The notes under the pieces: model-generated
Database searches by the model: none
Told to the model about the DNA's origin: nothing
Seen by the model: only the letters and a program-made list of their open reading frames with translations
In this document: piece by piece, positions 51,563-60,600 of the stretch
How positions within the stretch are numbered: the stretch's first letter is position 1
How the letters are laid out: each line of letters begins with the position of its first letter
NCBI GenBank assembly: GCA_017307755.1
Contig: JAFKGQ010000004.1
Coordinates: 248,001 to 312,000, forward strand
Length of the DNA stretch: 64,000 bases
From: Chitinophagaceae bacterium
GTDB lineage: Bacteria > Bacteroidota > Bacteroidia > Chitinophagales > Chitinophagaceae
Direction of reading: 5' to 3'
Position numbers and translations under genes: made by a program

Positions 51563-53965
51563 ATGAAAAAGAATTTACCTCTTTTCGTTCTCTCTTTGCT
51601 ATTATGTATCGTCGGTTTTTCCCAAAATGATTATTACTGGTATAATTCAAAAAAGGTACCATTGAATCAAGACCGATCTGTCTTGTATGTTAAAGTAAAA
51701 ACCGATAAAGCCCCTGCATTTACAAAACCCCGTCTTACTTCTCTTTTTAAGGTAAGTGATACTTCGTTGTATCAATTGTCAGATACCGATTTTGTTATTA
51801 AATCAAATTCGTCGATAGACACAACTATTTTAAAATCGCAATCGTGGGACTTTAAATATAGCGCTCCTTTATTCAGGAATTCAGCAGGTTCAACGTTCAT
51901 TATTGTTCCAAGGATTGTATTGCGGCTGAATGAGGGCCATTCCATCGATGAGGTGCTTTCCTTGTATAAAGGAGTTCTCAGTCTTTCAAAGAGTAAAGGA
52001 TTTAATACGTATGTCCTTGAATGTATCGTTAAAACTTCCGGAGAGCTATTGAAGATCACCAATGACCTATACGAAAAGAGCGGGATCGTCACCTGGAGCG
52101 AGCCTGAATTTTACAGCAATTTCAAACCTGCGACCGACCCTTTATATCCCAATCAGTATTATCTAAAGAACACCGGCCAATTCGGCGGAGTAACAGGCAT
52201 TGATATCAATGTAGAGCCAGCATGGGCAATGACACTTGGCTGCACTACATTACGGGTAGCAGTGATAGACGAAGGTGTGGAGGACCACGAGGATCTTTTG
52301 GGCCGGGTGGTTGGCGGGTATACTGCCGGCACAATAGGTACAGGAGCGCCGCAAAATGGTGTAAAGGGTCATGGTGAGGCTTGTGCGGGAATAATCGCTG
52401 CTTCGCATAATGACATAGGGATAAGGGGCATAGCTCCGAATGTTCGGATTGTCCCAGTGAATATTTTTCCACTGACTCCGGACCCGAATTTTAATCCCGG
52501 GGGATCCGCAACCAGTCAGGAAATTGCAGCAGCCATCGATTGGGCATGGAATCAAGGGGCTGCTGATGTCTTAAGCTGCTCCTGGGGCGGCGGCGCTCAA
52601 TCCAATGATATCGATGCGGCGATAGGCAGGGCAAGAACGCAGGGTAGAGGAAACAAAGGATGCCCGGTAATATTCTCGTCGGGAAACAACGATCCTTTTA
52701 CTAACGTTACATATCCAGGCAACGTTAATGGAGTAATTACAGTGGGCGCATGCAACAATGCCGCTCCCTCAGGCGCTATCTGGTATTACAGCGACCGGGG
52801 GGCGTCAATGGATTTGGTTGCACCTTCAGGCGACGTTAATTTGCTCGGTGATGTTGCCACTACCGACAGAATGGGTACGGCCGGATATGAGATAGGCAAT
52901 TATACCAACCGTTTTGGAGGAACTTCTGCAGCCTGTCCACAGGTATCCGGAACTGCAGCTTTAATGCTTTCTGTGAGTCCCAATTTAACTGAACAACAAG
53001 TGACAAGCATTCTTCAAACAACTGCTACGGATATGGGAACAGCCGGGTTTGACAACACGTTTGGATTCGGCAGGGTTAACGCAGGCGCTGCAGTTTACAA
53101 GGCCTATACCAGCGTGATGGCTATTTCGGGCCCGAAGACATTTTGTACTTCAGGTACCTATTCGGTCACAAATTTACCGTCAGGGGCCACTGTCTCCTGG
53201 ATTTTAACATCGGGCTACGTTTCCTCAGTGACGAACGGTAATTCCATTACCTTAACGAAGGTTGCCGACGGTGTCGTTTATCTGAATGCGAATCTCACTT
53301 TGCCATGCGGTACGGTTGCTTTGGTTCAGTTCCCTATAGTGGTGGGTAAGGTCACCAGCAATGGGCATGTTCAGTTTGATACAGGCGTGCCGGCCAATCC
53401 GATAAGTGTTTGTAAAGGAGGCTCTGAAAGAGGGACAATGAAGTATTATGATGATTATGGCAATAACTCCGGCTCTATTCCGACCCCTTACTCCTTTGAT
53501 GTCACCAACGGAACAAAGTATTCCTTTACTCGTCTCGGAGCTACCAATAATTATGAATATGAGATATCCCCAACTGCCTCCGGAACATTGCATGTTCCAG
53601 TGAAAATAAACAACGGCTGCGGAATGAGCACCGCTATTTATAATCTGGATATGCAGGTCCATACTTGCTTGATGTCGTCGAGCAATTACAATATTTATCC
53701 GAATCCGGCAGCCAATGAGCTCAGGGTTACTTATAAGCCGGCCGCGGCAAAGAAACAAATGCAGGTATCGGAAGACACACCGGCAGGAACCTTTACCATA
53801 ATGCTATCGGATCTCAGTGGGCGGGTTTTGAAAACAGCCAAAAGCCGGAACGGAGAAGGCAATGTTATTATCGATATTCATAATATCCCTAATGGTACCT
53901 ACTTTATAACCATAATATCGAACAATAATGAGAGAGTTCAGGAAAAAGTAGTCATACTTCATTGA
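51563..53965 (+). CDS. Secreted S8 subtilisin-like protease with T9SS sorting domain
   Basis: 800 residues from ATG at 51563 (a TTG six bases earlier is not needed). Signal peptide to FSQ, a propeptide of about 190 residues, then the subtilisin domain with Asp236 (VAVIDEGVE), His270 (GHGEACAGIIA) and Ser455 (GGTSAACPQVSG). An Ig/PKD-like region follows, then a type A C-terminal sorting domain (YNIYPNPAANELRV to ERVQEKVVILH). The gene looks AT-richer than its neighbour: 51601-51660 has 18 G+C of 60 by hand count, against 35 of 60 at 50041-50100, so it may be acquired. It follows the cyanophycinase gene by 59 bases. Confidence 0.92.
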   Translation: MKKNLPLFVLSLLLCIVGFSQNDYYWYNSKKVPLNQDRSVLYVKVKTDKAPAFTKPRLTSLFKVSDTSLYQLSDTDFVIKSNSSIDTTILKSQSWDFKYSAPLFRNSAGSTFIIVPRIVLRLNEGHSIDEVLSLYKGVLSLSKSKGFNTYVLECIVKTSGELLKITNDLYEKSGIVTWSEPEFYSNFKPATDPLYPNQYYLKNTGQFGGVTGIDINVEPAWAMTLGCTTLRVAVIDEGVEDHEDLLGRVVGGYTAGTIGTGAPQNGVKGHGEACAGIIAASHNDIGIRGIAPNVRIVPVNIFPLTPDPNFNPGGSATSQEIAAAIDWAWNQGAADVLSCSWGGGAQSNDIDAAIGRARTQGRGNKGCPVIFSSGNNDPFTNVTYPGNVNGVITVGACNNAAPSGAIWYYSDRGASMDLVAPSGDVNLLGDVATTDRMGTAGYEIGNYTNRFGGTSAACPQVSGTAALMLSVSPNLTEQQVTSILQTTATDMGTAGFDNTFGFGRVNAGAAVYKAYTSVMAISGPKTFCTSGTYSVTNLPSGATVSWILTSGYVSSVTNGNSITLTKVADGVVYLNANLTLPCGTVALVQFPIVVGKVTSNGHVQFDTGVPANPISVCKGGSERGTMKYYDDYGNNSGSIPTPYSFDVTNGTKYSFTRLGATNNYEYEISPTASGTLHVPVKINNGCGMSTAIYNLDMQVHTCLMSSSNYNIYPNPAANELRVTYKPAAAKKQMQVSEDTPAGTFTIMLSDLSGRVLKTAKSRNGEGNVIIDIHNIPNGTYFITIISNNNERVQEKVVILH

Positions 53966-54098
53966 GGTAGCCCCATTGAACGAGAATAATTTATCCATTT
54001 ATGGGATAAGTTATCACTTATGGTACTAGAATATCCAATGGTTTATAGAGAAATTTATCCTGCACTGCGATGTTGCGGTGGCATTAAAAACATTATAT

Positions 54099-54284
54099 AT
54101 GAAAACCTTGGATTTTGCTGCTATGGAGAACATCAATGGTGGCGCCGGCCCTGTTACTGGACTTCTTGGCCAGCTGTTAGCAGTTCCTTTAAGCTTATTG
54201 AGCACATTGGGACTTGGCGGCCTTGTTACGCCGTTGCTGAACCAGGTGCTAGGACTTATTGGCGGACTGGGATTACCCATCTGA
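54099..54284 (+). CDS. 61-residue double-glycine-leader peptide, bacteriocin-like
   Basis: From ATG at 54099 (an earlier ATG adds seven codons). The leader MKTLDFAAMENINGG (residues 1-15) has the spacing and final Gly-Gly of peptides cut by C39-type peptidase exporters. The predicted 46-residue core is almost all Gly, Leu, Val and Pro, with no Cys, Lys, Arg, Asp or Glu, hence uncharged and strongly hydrophobic (LLGQLLAVPLSLLSTLGL, then GLVTPLLNQVLGLIGGLG). It could be a membrane-active bacteriocin or a signal peptide. No exporter, immunity or maturation gene lies in the window. A strong terminator follows nine bases after the stop. Confidence 0.65.
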   Translation: MKTLDFAAMENINGGAGPVTGLLGQLLAVPLSLLSTLGLGGLVTPLLNQVLGLIGGLGLPI

Positions 54285-54292
54285 CACTAATG

Positions 54293-54316
54293 AAAAGGGC
54301 CCTTCCGGGCCCTTTT
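54293..54316. terminator. Bidirectional terminator after the GG-leader peptide gene
   Basis: AAAAGGGCCC (54293-54302) and GGGCCCTTTT (54307-54316) pair over TTCC. It serves the peptide gene on the plus strand and the DUF2723 gene (stop at 54318) on the minus strand. Confidence 0.9.
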
Positions 54317-54317
54317 G

Positions 54318-57300
54318 TTATTTTAGTCCTGGCGCAGGCGTCGTCGCCGGCTTTCCGTTGTATTGTTTATCCCACTCTTCCATTTGCAGCAGTATCTGGT
54401 AGGACGAGACGATGTCCTGCGCAAAATGAGCCTGTCTGTCCGACAGGTTGCCTCCCTTGCCCTGCATCATCATCTGGGCATTGACAGCCATCTGTTCATC
54501 CGTCATGCCTTCTCCCAAAGACTTGTAATAGGCCATCTGCTGGGTGAGGTCTTTTTTCAGGGACGCTGAAACCTTCTGTGCCAGTTTCAGGTCGCCGGCC
54601 TGATAACAGGCTTCGAGGAACCGGAAAGAGAAATAGTCGTGCAAGTTATTCATGTTACTTGTCATGCCATAAGGGAAATTGGATTCAAGAACATTCTGAT
54701 CGTAATGCTCCAGCACTTTACGTGCGGAGTCTTTCTCTCCGGCCTGCGCCAGACTTAAGGCCACCTGGGCATGCGCAAATTTGATGCTATTGAGATGACG
54801 GCGGTTCTCCTCATCATAATATACACCCGGCGTGCCGGCATTGCCATAAGTAAATTTTTCCATAAGTGTCTTGTAGGCCTCCCGGTTGTCCACATTGGCA
54901 TTCTCTACAGGGACCAACTGGTAGGAGAGCCCTCGCAGACGAACGTATTTTGACAATCCCAGATCGCCCAGTTCCTGGGGAGAGGTAAAGCAGATGGGTC
55001 TTTTCCACTTATTGGCCGCAATAATGGCGAGAATGGCCAGGTCATTTTTTACCAGGTAATTCTTCTGCTGCGGGATATCCAGGTGCAACTCGGGAACGAC
55101 GCTGTCGCCAGAATGGACCGTCCCGTTACCACGGACGGTATTTACGTCCACGGGTACCGAGAATTTCTGGACAGGCACTAGGTTGACCGTCCCGCCATTG
55201 TTGGTCTGTGTAGAGAACCTTGGGTCGTCGCTGCCTACCACATTCTTCAATATATCATAGAGATCGTAGTATTTGTTCTTGTCAAAGCCAGCTACACGGT
55301 CTGTGAAATAACAAACATTCCGCTTGTCACCCATGATCTGCTCAGGAGTAAAAATGACGTCGAAAGGCGCGCTCTCGTTGATCTTATACCGCAACTGGTT
55401 CATATACCAATCCGTGCCAAGCAGTGTATTCACCATGACCCTGACGTCAGGGCGTATGCCCTCTACCTCCTGTGCATACCATAAGGGATATGTATCATTG
55501 TCTCCAAAAGAGAACAGTATGGCATTAGGCGGGCAGCTTTCAAGATAATTGCGTGCCAGGTCCCTTGCCAGGGTCTTCTTGCTACGGTCATGATCATCCC
55601 ATTCCTGGCTACCCATCAGGACGGGGACTGCCAGGAAGCAAAGACCGGCGGCGGCATAGTTCGCCATGGCTGCCTTGCCTTTGAGCGCATATTTTTCCAG
55701 GAGCTCTTTTATCCAGATGACGCCCAACCCGATCCAGATGGCAAAAGCGTATTCGGATCCTGCATAGGCATAATCCCTTTCCCGCGGCTGTTGTCCGGCC
55801 TGGTTAAGATAGAGGACGATAGCAAATCCGGTGAAGAAGAACAGCAGACCTGTCACGAGAAAGTCCCTTTTGCTGCGTTTGGCCTGGAAGATCAGCCCCA
55901 GCAGCCCCAGGATAAGGGGCAGGAGATACATCCTGTTGTAGGACTTGTTGTTCTTATGGATGCTGTCGGGGAGCTTGCTTTGGTCGCCCAGGAACATATT
56001 GTCGATGAAAGAGATCCCTGTAATGGCATTCCCGTCCCGTACATTACCAAAGCCTTCCAGATCATTCTGCTTACCGGAGAAGTTCCACATAAAGTAGCGG
56101 AGATACATCCAGCCTGTCTGGTAGTTGATAAAATATTTTATATTGTCGGCCATGTTAGGCTGATCGCCATCACCCATCCCGGAGTACCGACGGTACATGT
56201 CCACTTCGCGGCGATCGTTGCTGGGGTTCCACATACGGGGAAAGACATGTGCGGAAGGCGCGGCGCCCCAATCCTGTACAACCTGCTTGCCCGCTACTTC
56301 ATATTTATCTTTTCCTTTTGCATATATGTCTGCTCCTTCCACCGTGGGCGCCGGGTCGGTAAAATCCGGCCCGTAAAGGATAGGCCAGTCGCCATACTGC
56401 TCACGGCTGAGATAACCCACAAGGCTCACGGGATTATCTACATTGTACATATCCACCGCGGGATTGGCTGTACTGCGGATAAGCGTGGTAAAATAGGTGG
56501 AATAACCCAGCAGCATAAAGGCAAAGCACCAGAGGGCCAGCTTGAAAGAGGGCAAGGCGTTCTTTTTGATGATATAGCCGCCAAGGTAAGCCAGTACCAG
56601 GCCGACCAGCAGCTTGAAGAACTTCCCGCCACCACCGCCGGCGGAATTGATGATGACCGGGAGCGCGATGATGAGCACGAACACGGCCAGCCAGATGCGG
56701 ATGCGTGTAGCCGTTGTTTTTTCTGCTTTGAAGGTCAGTCCCCAGGTGAGGAGGGCGACTAGTAATATGAAGTACAATCCAAAACCTGTGAAGAACGGCA
56801 TCCCCAGGTCATTGACGAAGAAGATATCAAATGCACCGGCGCCTTTAATGGTATATTGAATGACCACTACCTGTACGATGCCGGTGATGACAATACCGGT
56901 GAGAAGGGCGATGATCGTGCCCCAGGTGGTGGGTTTGAACCTTTTGAAATAATACACCATCACAATGGCTGTAATGGTCAGCAGGTTCAACAGGTGGACG
57001 CCGATGGAAAGGCCCATCATGTAAAAGATAAAGATGATCCATTTGTCGGCGCCAGGCTTGTCGGCATGGTGTTCCCACTTGAGGATGGCCCAGAATACCA
57101 GGGCGGTAAAGAAGGCGCTGGATGCATATACTTCGCCTTCCACGGCGCTATACCAGTAGGAGTCGCAAAAAGTATAAGCCAGGGCGCCTACGACGCCGGC
57201 GCTCATGATGGTGAAAAGCTGCTGTTTGTCCGGCTCAGTGGAGGTATTCTGCTTTTGTACGAGCTTACGGGCGAAGTGAGTGATGGTCCAGAACAGGAAG

Positions 57301-57572
57301 AGGATGGACAGTCCGCTGGCGATGGCGCTCATAAAGTTGACACCCCTGGCGGCGGTGAGGGGATTATCACCGAACAGGACGATAAAGAAACGGCCCATGA
57401 GGACGAAAAGGGGTGCGCCGGGGGGGTGGGGGATCTGGAGCTTATAACAGCTGGAGACGAATTCACCGCAATCCCAGAAGCTGCCGGTGGGTTCCATGGT
57501 CATGACATAGACAGTACAGGCAATCACTCCCACGATCCAACCCACGACATTGTTCACTCGATTAAAACTCAT
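54318..57572 (-). CDS. DUF2723-family multi-pass membrane protein
   Basis: 1084 residues. The N-terminal domain starts VNNVVGWIVGVIACTVYVMTMEPTGSFWDCGEFVSSCYKLQIPHPPGAPLF, the DUF2723 signature with an Asp-Cys-Gly-Glu loop like GT-C glycosyltransferases/protein O-mannosyltransferases. About a dozen helices continue to residue 680, then a soluble, probably periplasmic C-terminal region with NAILFSFGDNDTYPLWYAQEVEGIRPDVRVM and helical repeats (FAHAQVALSLAQAGEKDSARKVLEHYDQ). It may glycosylate exported proteins or lipids; O-glycosylation is general in Bacteroidota, but no direct evidence is present here. Confidence 0.88.
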   Translation of the reverse strand: MSFNRVNNVVGWIVGVIACTVYVMTMEPTGSFWDCGEFVSSCYKLQIPHPPGAPLFVLMGRFFIVLFGDNPLTAARGVNFMSAIASGLSILFLFWTITHFARKLVQKQNTSTEPDKQQLFTIMSAGVVGALAYTFCDSYWYSAVEGEVYASSAFFTALVFWAILKWEHHADKPGADKWIIFIFYMMGLSIGVHLLNLLTITAIVMVYYFKRFKPTTWGTIIALLTGIVITGIVQVVVIQYTIKGAGAFDIFFVNDLGMPFFTGFGLYFILLVALLTWGLTFKAEKTTATRIRIWLAVFVLIIALPVIINSAGGGGGKFFKLLVGLVLAYLGGYIIKKNALPSFKLALWCFAFMLLGYSTYFTTLIRSTANPAVDMYNVDNPVSLVGYLSREQYGDWPILYGPDFTDPAPTVEGADIYAKGKDKYEVAGKQVVQDWGAAPSAHVFPRMWNPSNDRREVDMYRRYSGMGDGDQPNMADNIKYFINYQTGWMYLRYFMWNFSGKQNDLEGFGNVRDGNAITGISFIDNMFLGDQSKLPDSIHKNNKSYNRMYLLPLILGLLGLIFQAKRSKRDFLVTGLLFFFTGFAIVLYLNQAGQQPRERDYAYAGSEYAFAIWIGLGVIWIKELLEKYALKGKAAMANYAAAGLCFLAVPVLMGSQEWDDHDRSKKTLARDLARNYLESCPPNAILFSFGDNDTYPLWYAQEVEGIRPDVRVMVNTLLGTDWYMNQLRYKINESAPFDVIFTPEQIMGDKRNVCYFTDRVAGFDKNKYYDLYDILKNVVGSDDPRFSTQTNNGGTVNLVPVQKFSVPVDVNTVRGNGTVHSGDSVVPELHLDIPQQKNYLVKNDLAILAIIAANKWKRPICFTSPQELGDLGLSKYVRLRGLSYQLVPVENANVDNREAYKTLMEKFTYGNAGTPGVYYDEENRRHLNSIKFAHAQVALSLAQAGEKDSARKVLEHYDQNVLESNFPYGMTSNMNNLHDYFSFRFLEACYQAGDLKLAQKVSASLKKDLTQQMAYYKSLGEGMTDEQMAVNAQMMMQGKGGNLSDRQAHFAQDIVSSYQILLQMEEWDKQYNGKPATTPAPGLK

Positions 57573-57629
57573 AAAATTTTGTTAACAGGATTTTGTTCTG
57601 CAAAATGTGGCATGCCGGGCAAATATATA

Positions 57630-60600
57630 TTATTTCACCAGCAATTTTCCCACCTTCCTTCCATCTTCGGTATCTATTAATATAAAGTAAATACCCTGGG
57701 AAAGGCGGCCGGGGGTGAGTGTATGGGTGTTGCCGCTGACGGCCTTTTGCAGGATGATCCTTCCTGATACGTCCACCAGTCCGATGTTGAGAAGGCCTGC
57801 AGAGCTGGTAATATGCAGCTCTCCGTTGTGGTAGGGATTGGGGTAGATATGGACCTGTAATCCTCCATCATCCATATTGAGGGTACGTATGGGAGAATAA
57901 TTATAGCGTCCGTCTGTATTGAGGAGTTTCAGGCGGTAGTAATTCACTCCTTTCCAAAGCGCATTATCTATAAATTGATAGGAGTTTACGGTATCCCCGT
58001 TACGGGCGGCTACGGAGTCAAGGGGTGCGAAGGATGTGCCATCGTGGCTTTTTTCAATGATGTACCGGCTGGTGTTCTTTTCACCGCTGGTGCTCCATTG
58101 CAACAGACCCTTGCCCCCTGACCGGGCGGCGGTGAAGGACAGCAGGGATGGGCCCTGGGATTGTTGATTACCTGGTCCGCCCGCATTGATCCAGAACTCG
58201 GAGAACCCGCTGACGGAATATTCGGCATAGTACCCGTTGTCATAAGGGATGATGCTGACATGCCGGTGAGGCAACAGGAAATGGTAAAAGCCGGTGACAT
58301 TGTTGACCAGGGTGCTGTCTTCTTCTGTTGCTATGGGGCTGCTGTATTGAGTCACGCCGGCCTGGTAGGCGTCCGCCGGCCTGATACAAGCCGGACAACC
58401 GACGGCAGCCAGCAGGCTTTTTGCTTCGGTATCCAGAAAATAATACCGCACCGTCACATTGCCCGCAGGAGGATTGGAAGGCTGGATAACGATGTTCCTA
58501 TCCAGGTAATACAGCTTGCCGTCGTTGCGTACTCCCCCTGTGTTGGTAAATACTTTCACCGTCACATTGCCCAGGTCCTGGCCGCCCGGCTGCAGAGACA
58601 CTATCCTGCGGCTACCCAGATCAAAATTTACCCAGTCATTGCCGCTGACGGGCCGGGTGAGCAGCGTATCGGCTCCGCTGTAAATGGCTGCTTTGTCGAA
58701 GATATGGATATCATCTATCCCCACCCCTTCAAAATTGGTGGCGGGATCGCTGCTCATGACGATGCGAAAGCGGACATGGGCTGCGTTGGTAGGAATATCG
58801 TAGCTCGAGACATGCCATTGGGTGTCGGACCGCTGCCAGGCCTGCCGGGGAGCATTGTCATACCAATTGACGCCTGATGTGGCGGCGCCGAGTTTCATCC
58901 AGTTGATGCCGTCGGTGCTGAATTCAACCCAATGAAAATCGCACATGCAACCGTCCTCTGTCTGGAAAATATGACTGAATGAAAGGACCGGGTTGGCCAG
59001 GGTGCTGAGATCGAAGCAGGGAGAGTACAGGTACGAAAGCTCATTATTATTATAATTGCCAGTCAGGTTGGTAACCCAGCATTTGGTCCCATTCGCGGCT
59101 TTGTTGATGATGGCCTTGGCCGGCGTGCCCCACTGCCAGCTGCTGTTAACCCCTCCTGTATACCAATGCCCGTCACTCGTCTCAAATCCTTCCAGGTAAG
59201 GGAAGCTGTCGATCGTAGGCACTGTCTGGAAAGTGATGGCTGCCAGGCTGTCGTTGAACTGATAGGTGTCGCCGGCAGCGCTTACCCAGGCACGTAAGCT
59301 ATAGGTCTTGTAAGCGGAAAGGTCGGCCTTCCGCGTAAAGGAATAGACGATGGAATCCTCCGCATTAATAGAGGATATATTTTCGGTAACAGACACACCA
59401 TTGATGGAATAGGTAACAGGGATATTACTGACGGGGACGTTACTGTAATTCCTTACTTTGAGGCTGATGGTTTCGGCATTGCTGAAATTGCAGATGCCGG
59501 ACGGATCAGGAGCTGTCAGCGCCAGGACGCCGATGTCATTGGATGCCCGTGTCAGGATGATGTCGTCGAAGGCATACCCATCATCCAGATCTCCGTCCGG
59601 TATGGCGGAATTGGCGGAGGTATGTCCCTGCTCGCCGAATTTTATCTGGAAGCTGCTGCTTACTGTCTGGGACGGGACAGCTGCGTTGAGGGCGCTTGTG
59701 ACATCGATGTTGGAAGAGGGTTGATAGACGCCGATCTTTTGAAAGGACGCATCGAGGGTATAGACGGGTATCCAGGCTGCCTGGTCGTTGCCTCTTATCC
59801 AGACCATATTGCCGGGAAAGGAAGAATCGATGCCCTGGTTGCGGTAGTAAAAATTTAGCCAGATCCTGTCGGCGTTGGCATAAGCGGACAGGTTGAAGGT
59901 AGTGATCAGACTGTCGGCGGTAGTGTTTGTGCTGTAATGGATCTGGTCCAGGATGGCGCTGCGGGCGCCCGTACGGGCAAAACCGGTGTTGATGAAGGTG
60001 CGGGCCCTTCCGTTGGTATTGCTGCGACTAAAATCGCAACGGTCCAGACCGGTGAACCCCATTATATTACTGGTGTATTCGGCGGCGGCTGCCGATTCAA
60101 AACCCTCGGTGTAGGCAGGGTTCAATGTAATGGGGGCATTCTGCAGATGTTTGACAACGGTGGTCAGCGTGTCATTGCTTTGTTGGGGATCTCCCGGGTA
60201 GGATACCCATGTTTGTATGATATAGACGCCGGGCGATGAAAGGTCGGCCTTGGTGGTAAAACCATAGCTGTAGACGCCCCCACCGGAAGGGACGACGGCC
60301 GTTGTACTTTCCGTAATAGCAGCGCCTCCGTTGATACGATAGGAGAGACTGATAGGGGCGCTGGTGGCTATAGTGCCCAGGTTTTTTAGTTCTATCCTGA
60401 CTGTTTCGGCAGCGCCTGGCTGGGAAGAAGTGAATTGTCTGCCTGTCAGGGGACCTATCAGGCTATCGATGGTGATATCATTGTCCAGGGCTGTCAGTGT
60501 GCAGGCTCCTCCGGAAGGAGTGACCTGGCGGCCTAACGAACGTCGGCCATCGGTGGATCCGTTCACGGCGCTTACGGCAAACCAATAGGTGCTATCCCGT

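Noticed and set aside
55590..56762. Open frame of 390 codons on the plus strand inside the DUF2723 gene
   Set aside because: Lies opposite membrane helices of a recognised protein and shows no family features; similar antisense frames occur in all long genes here.
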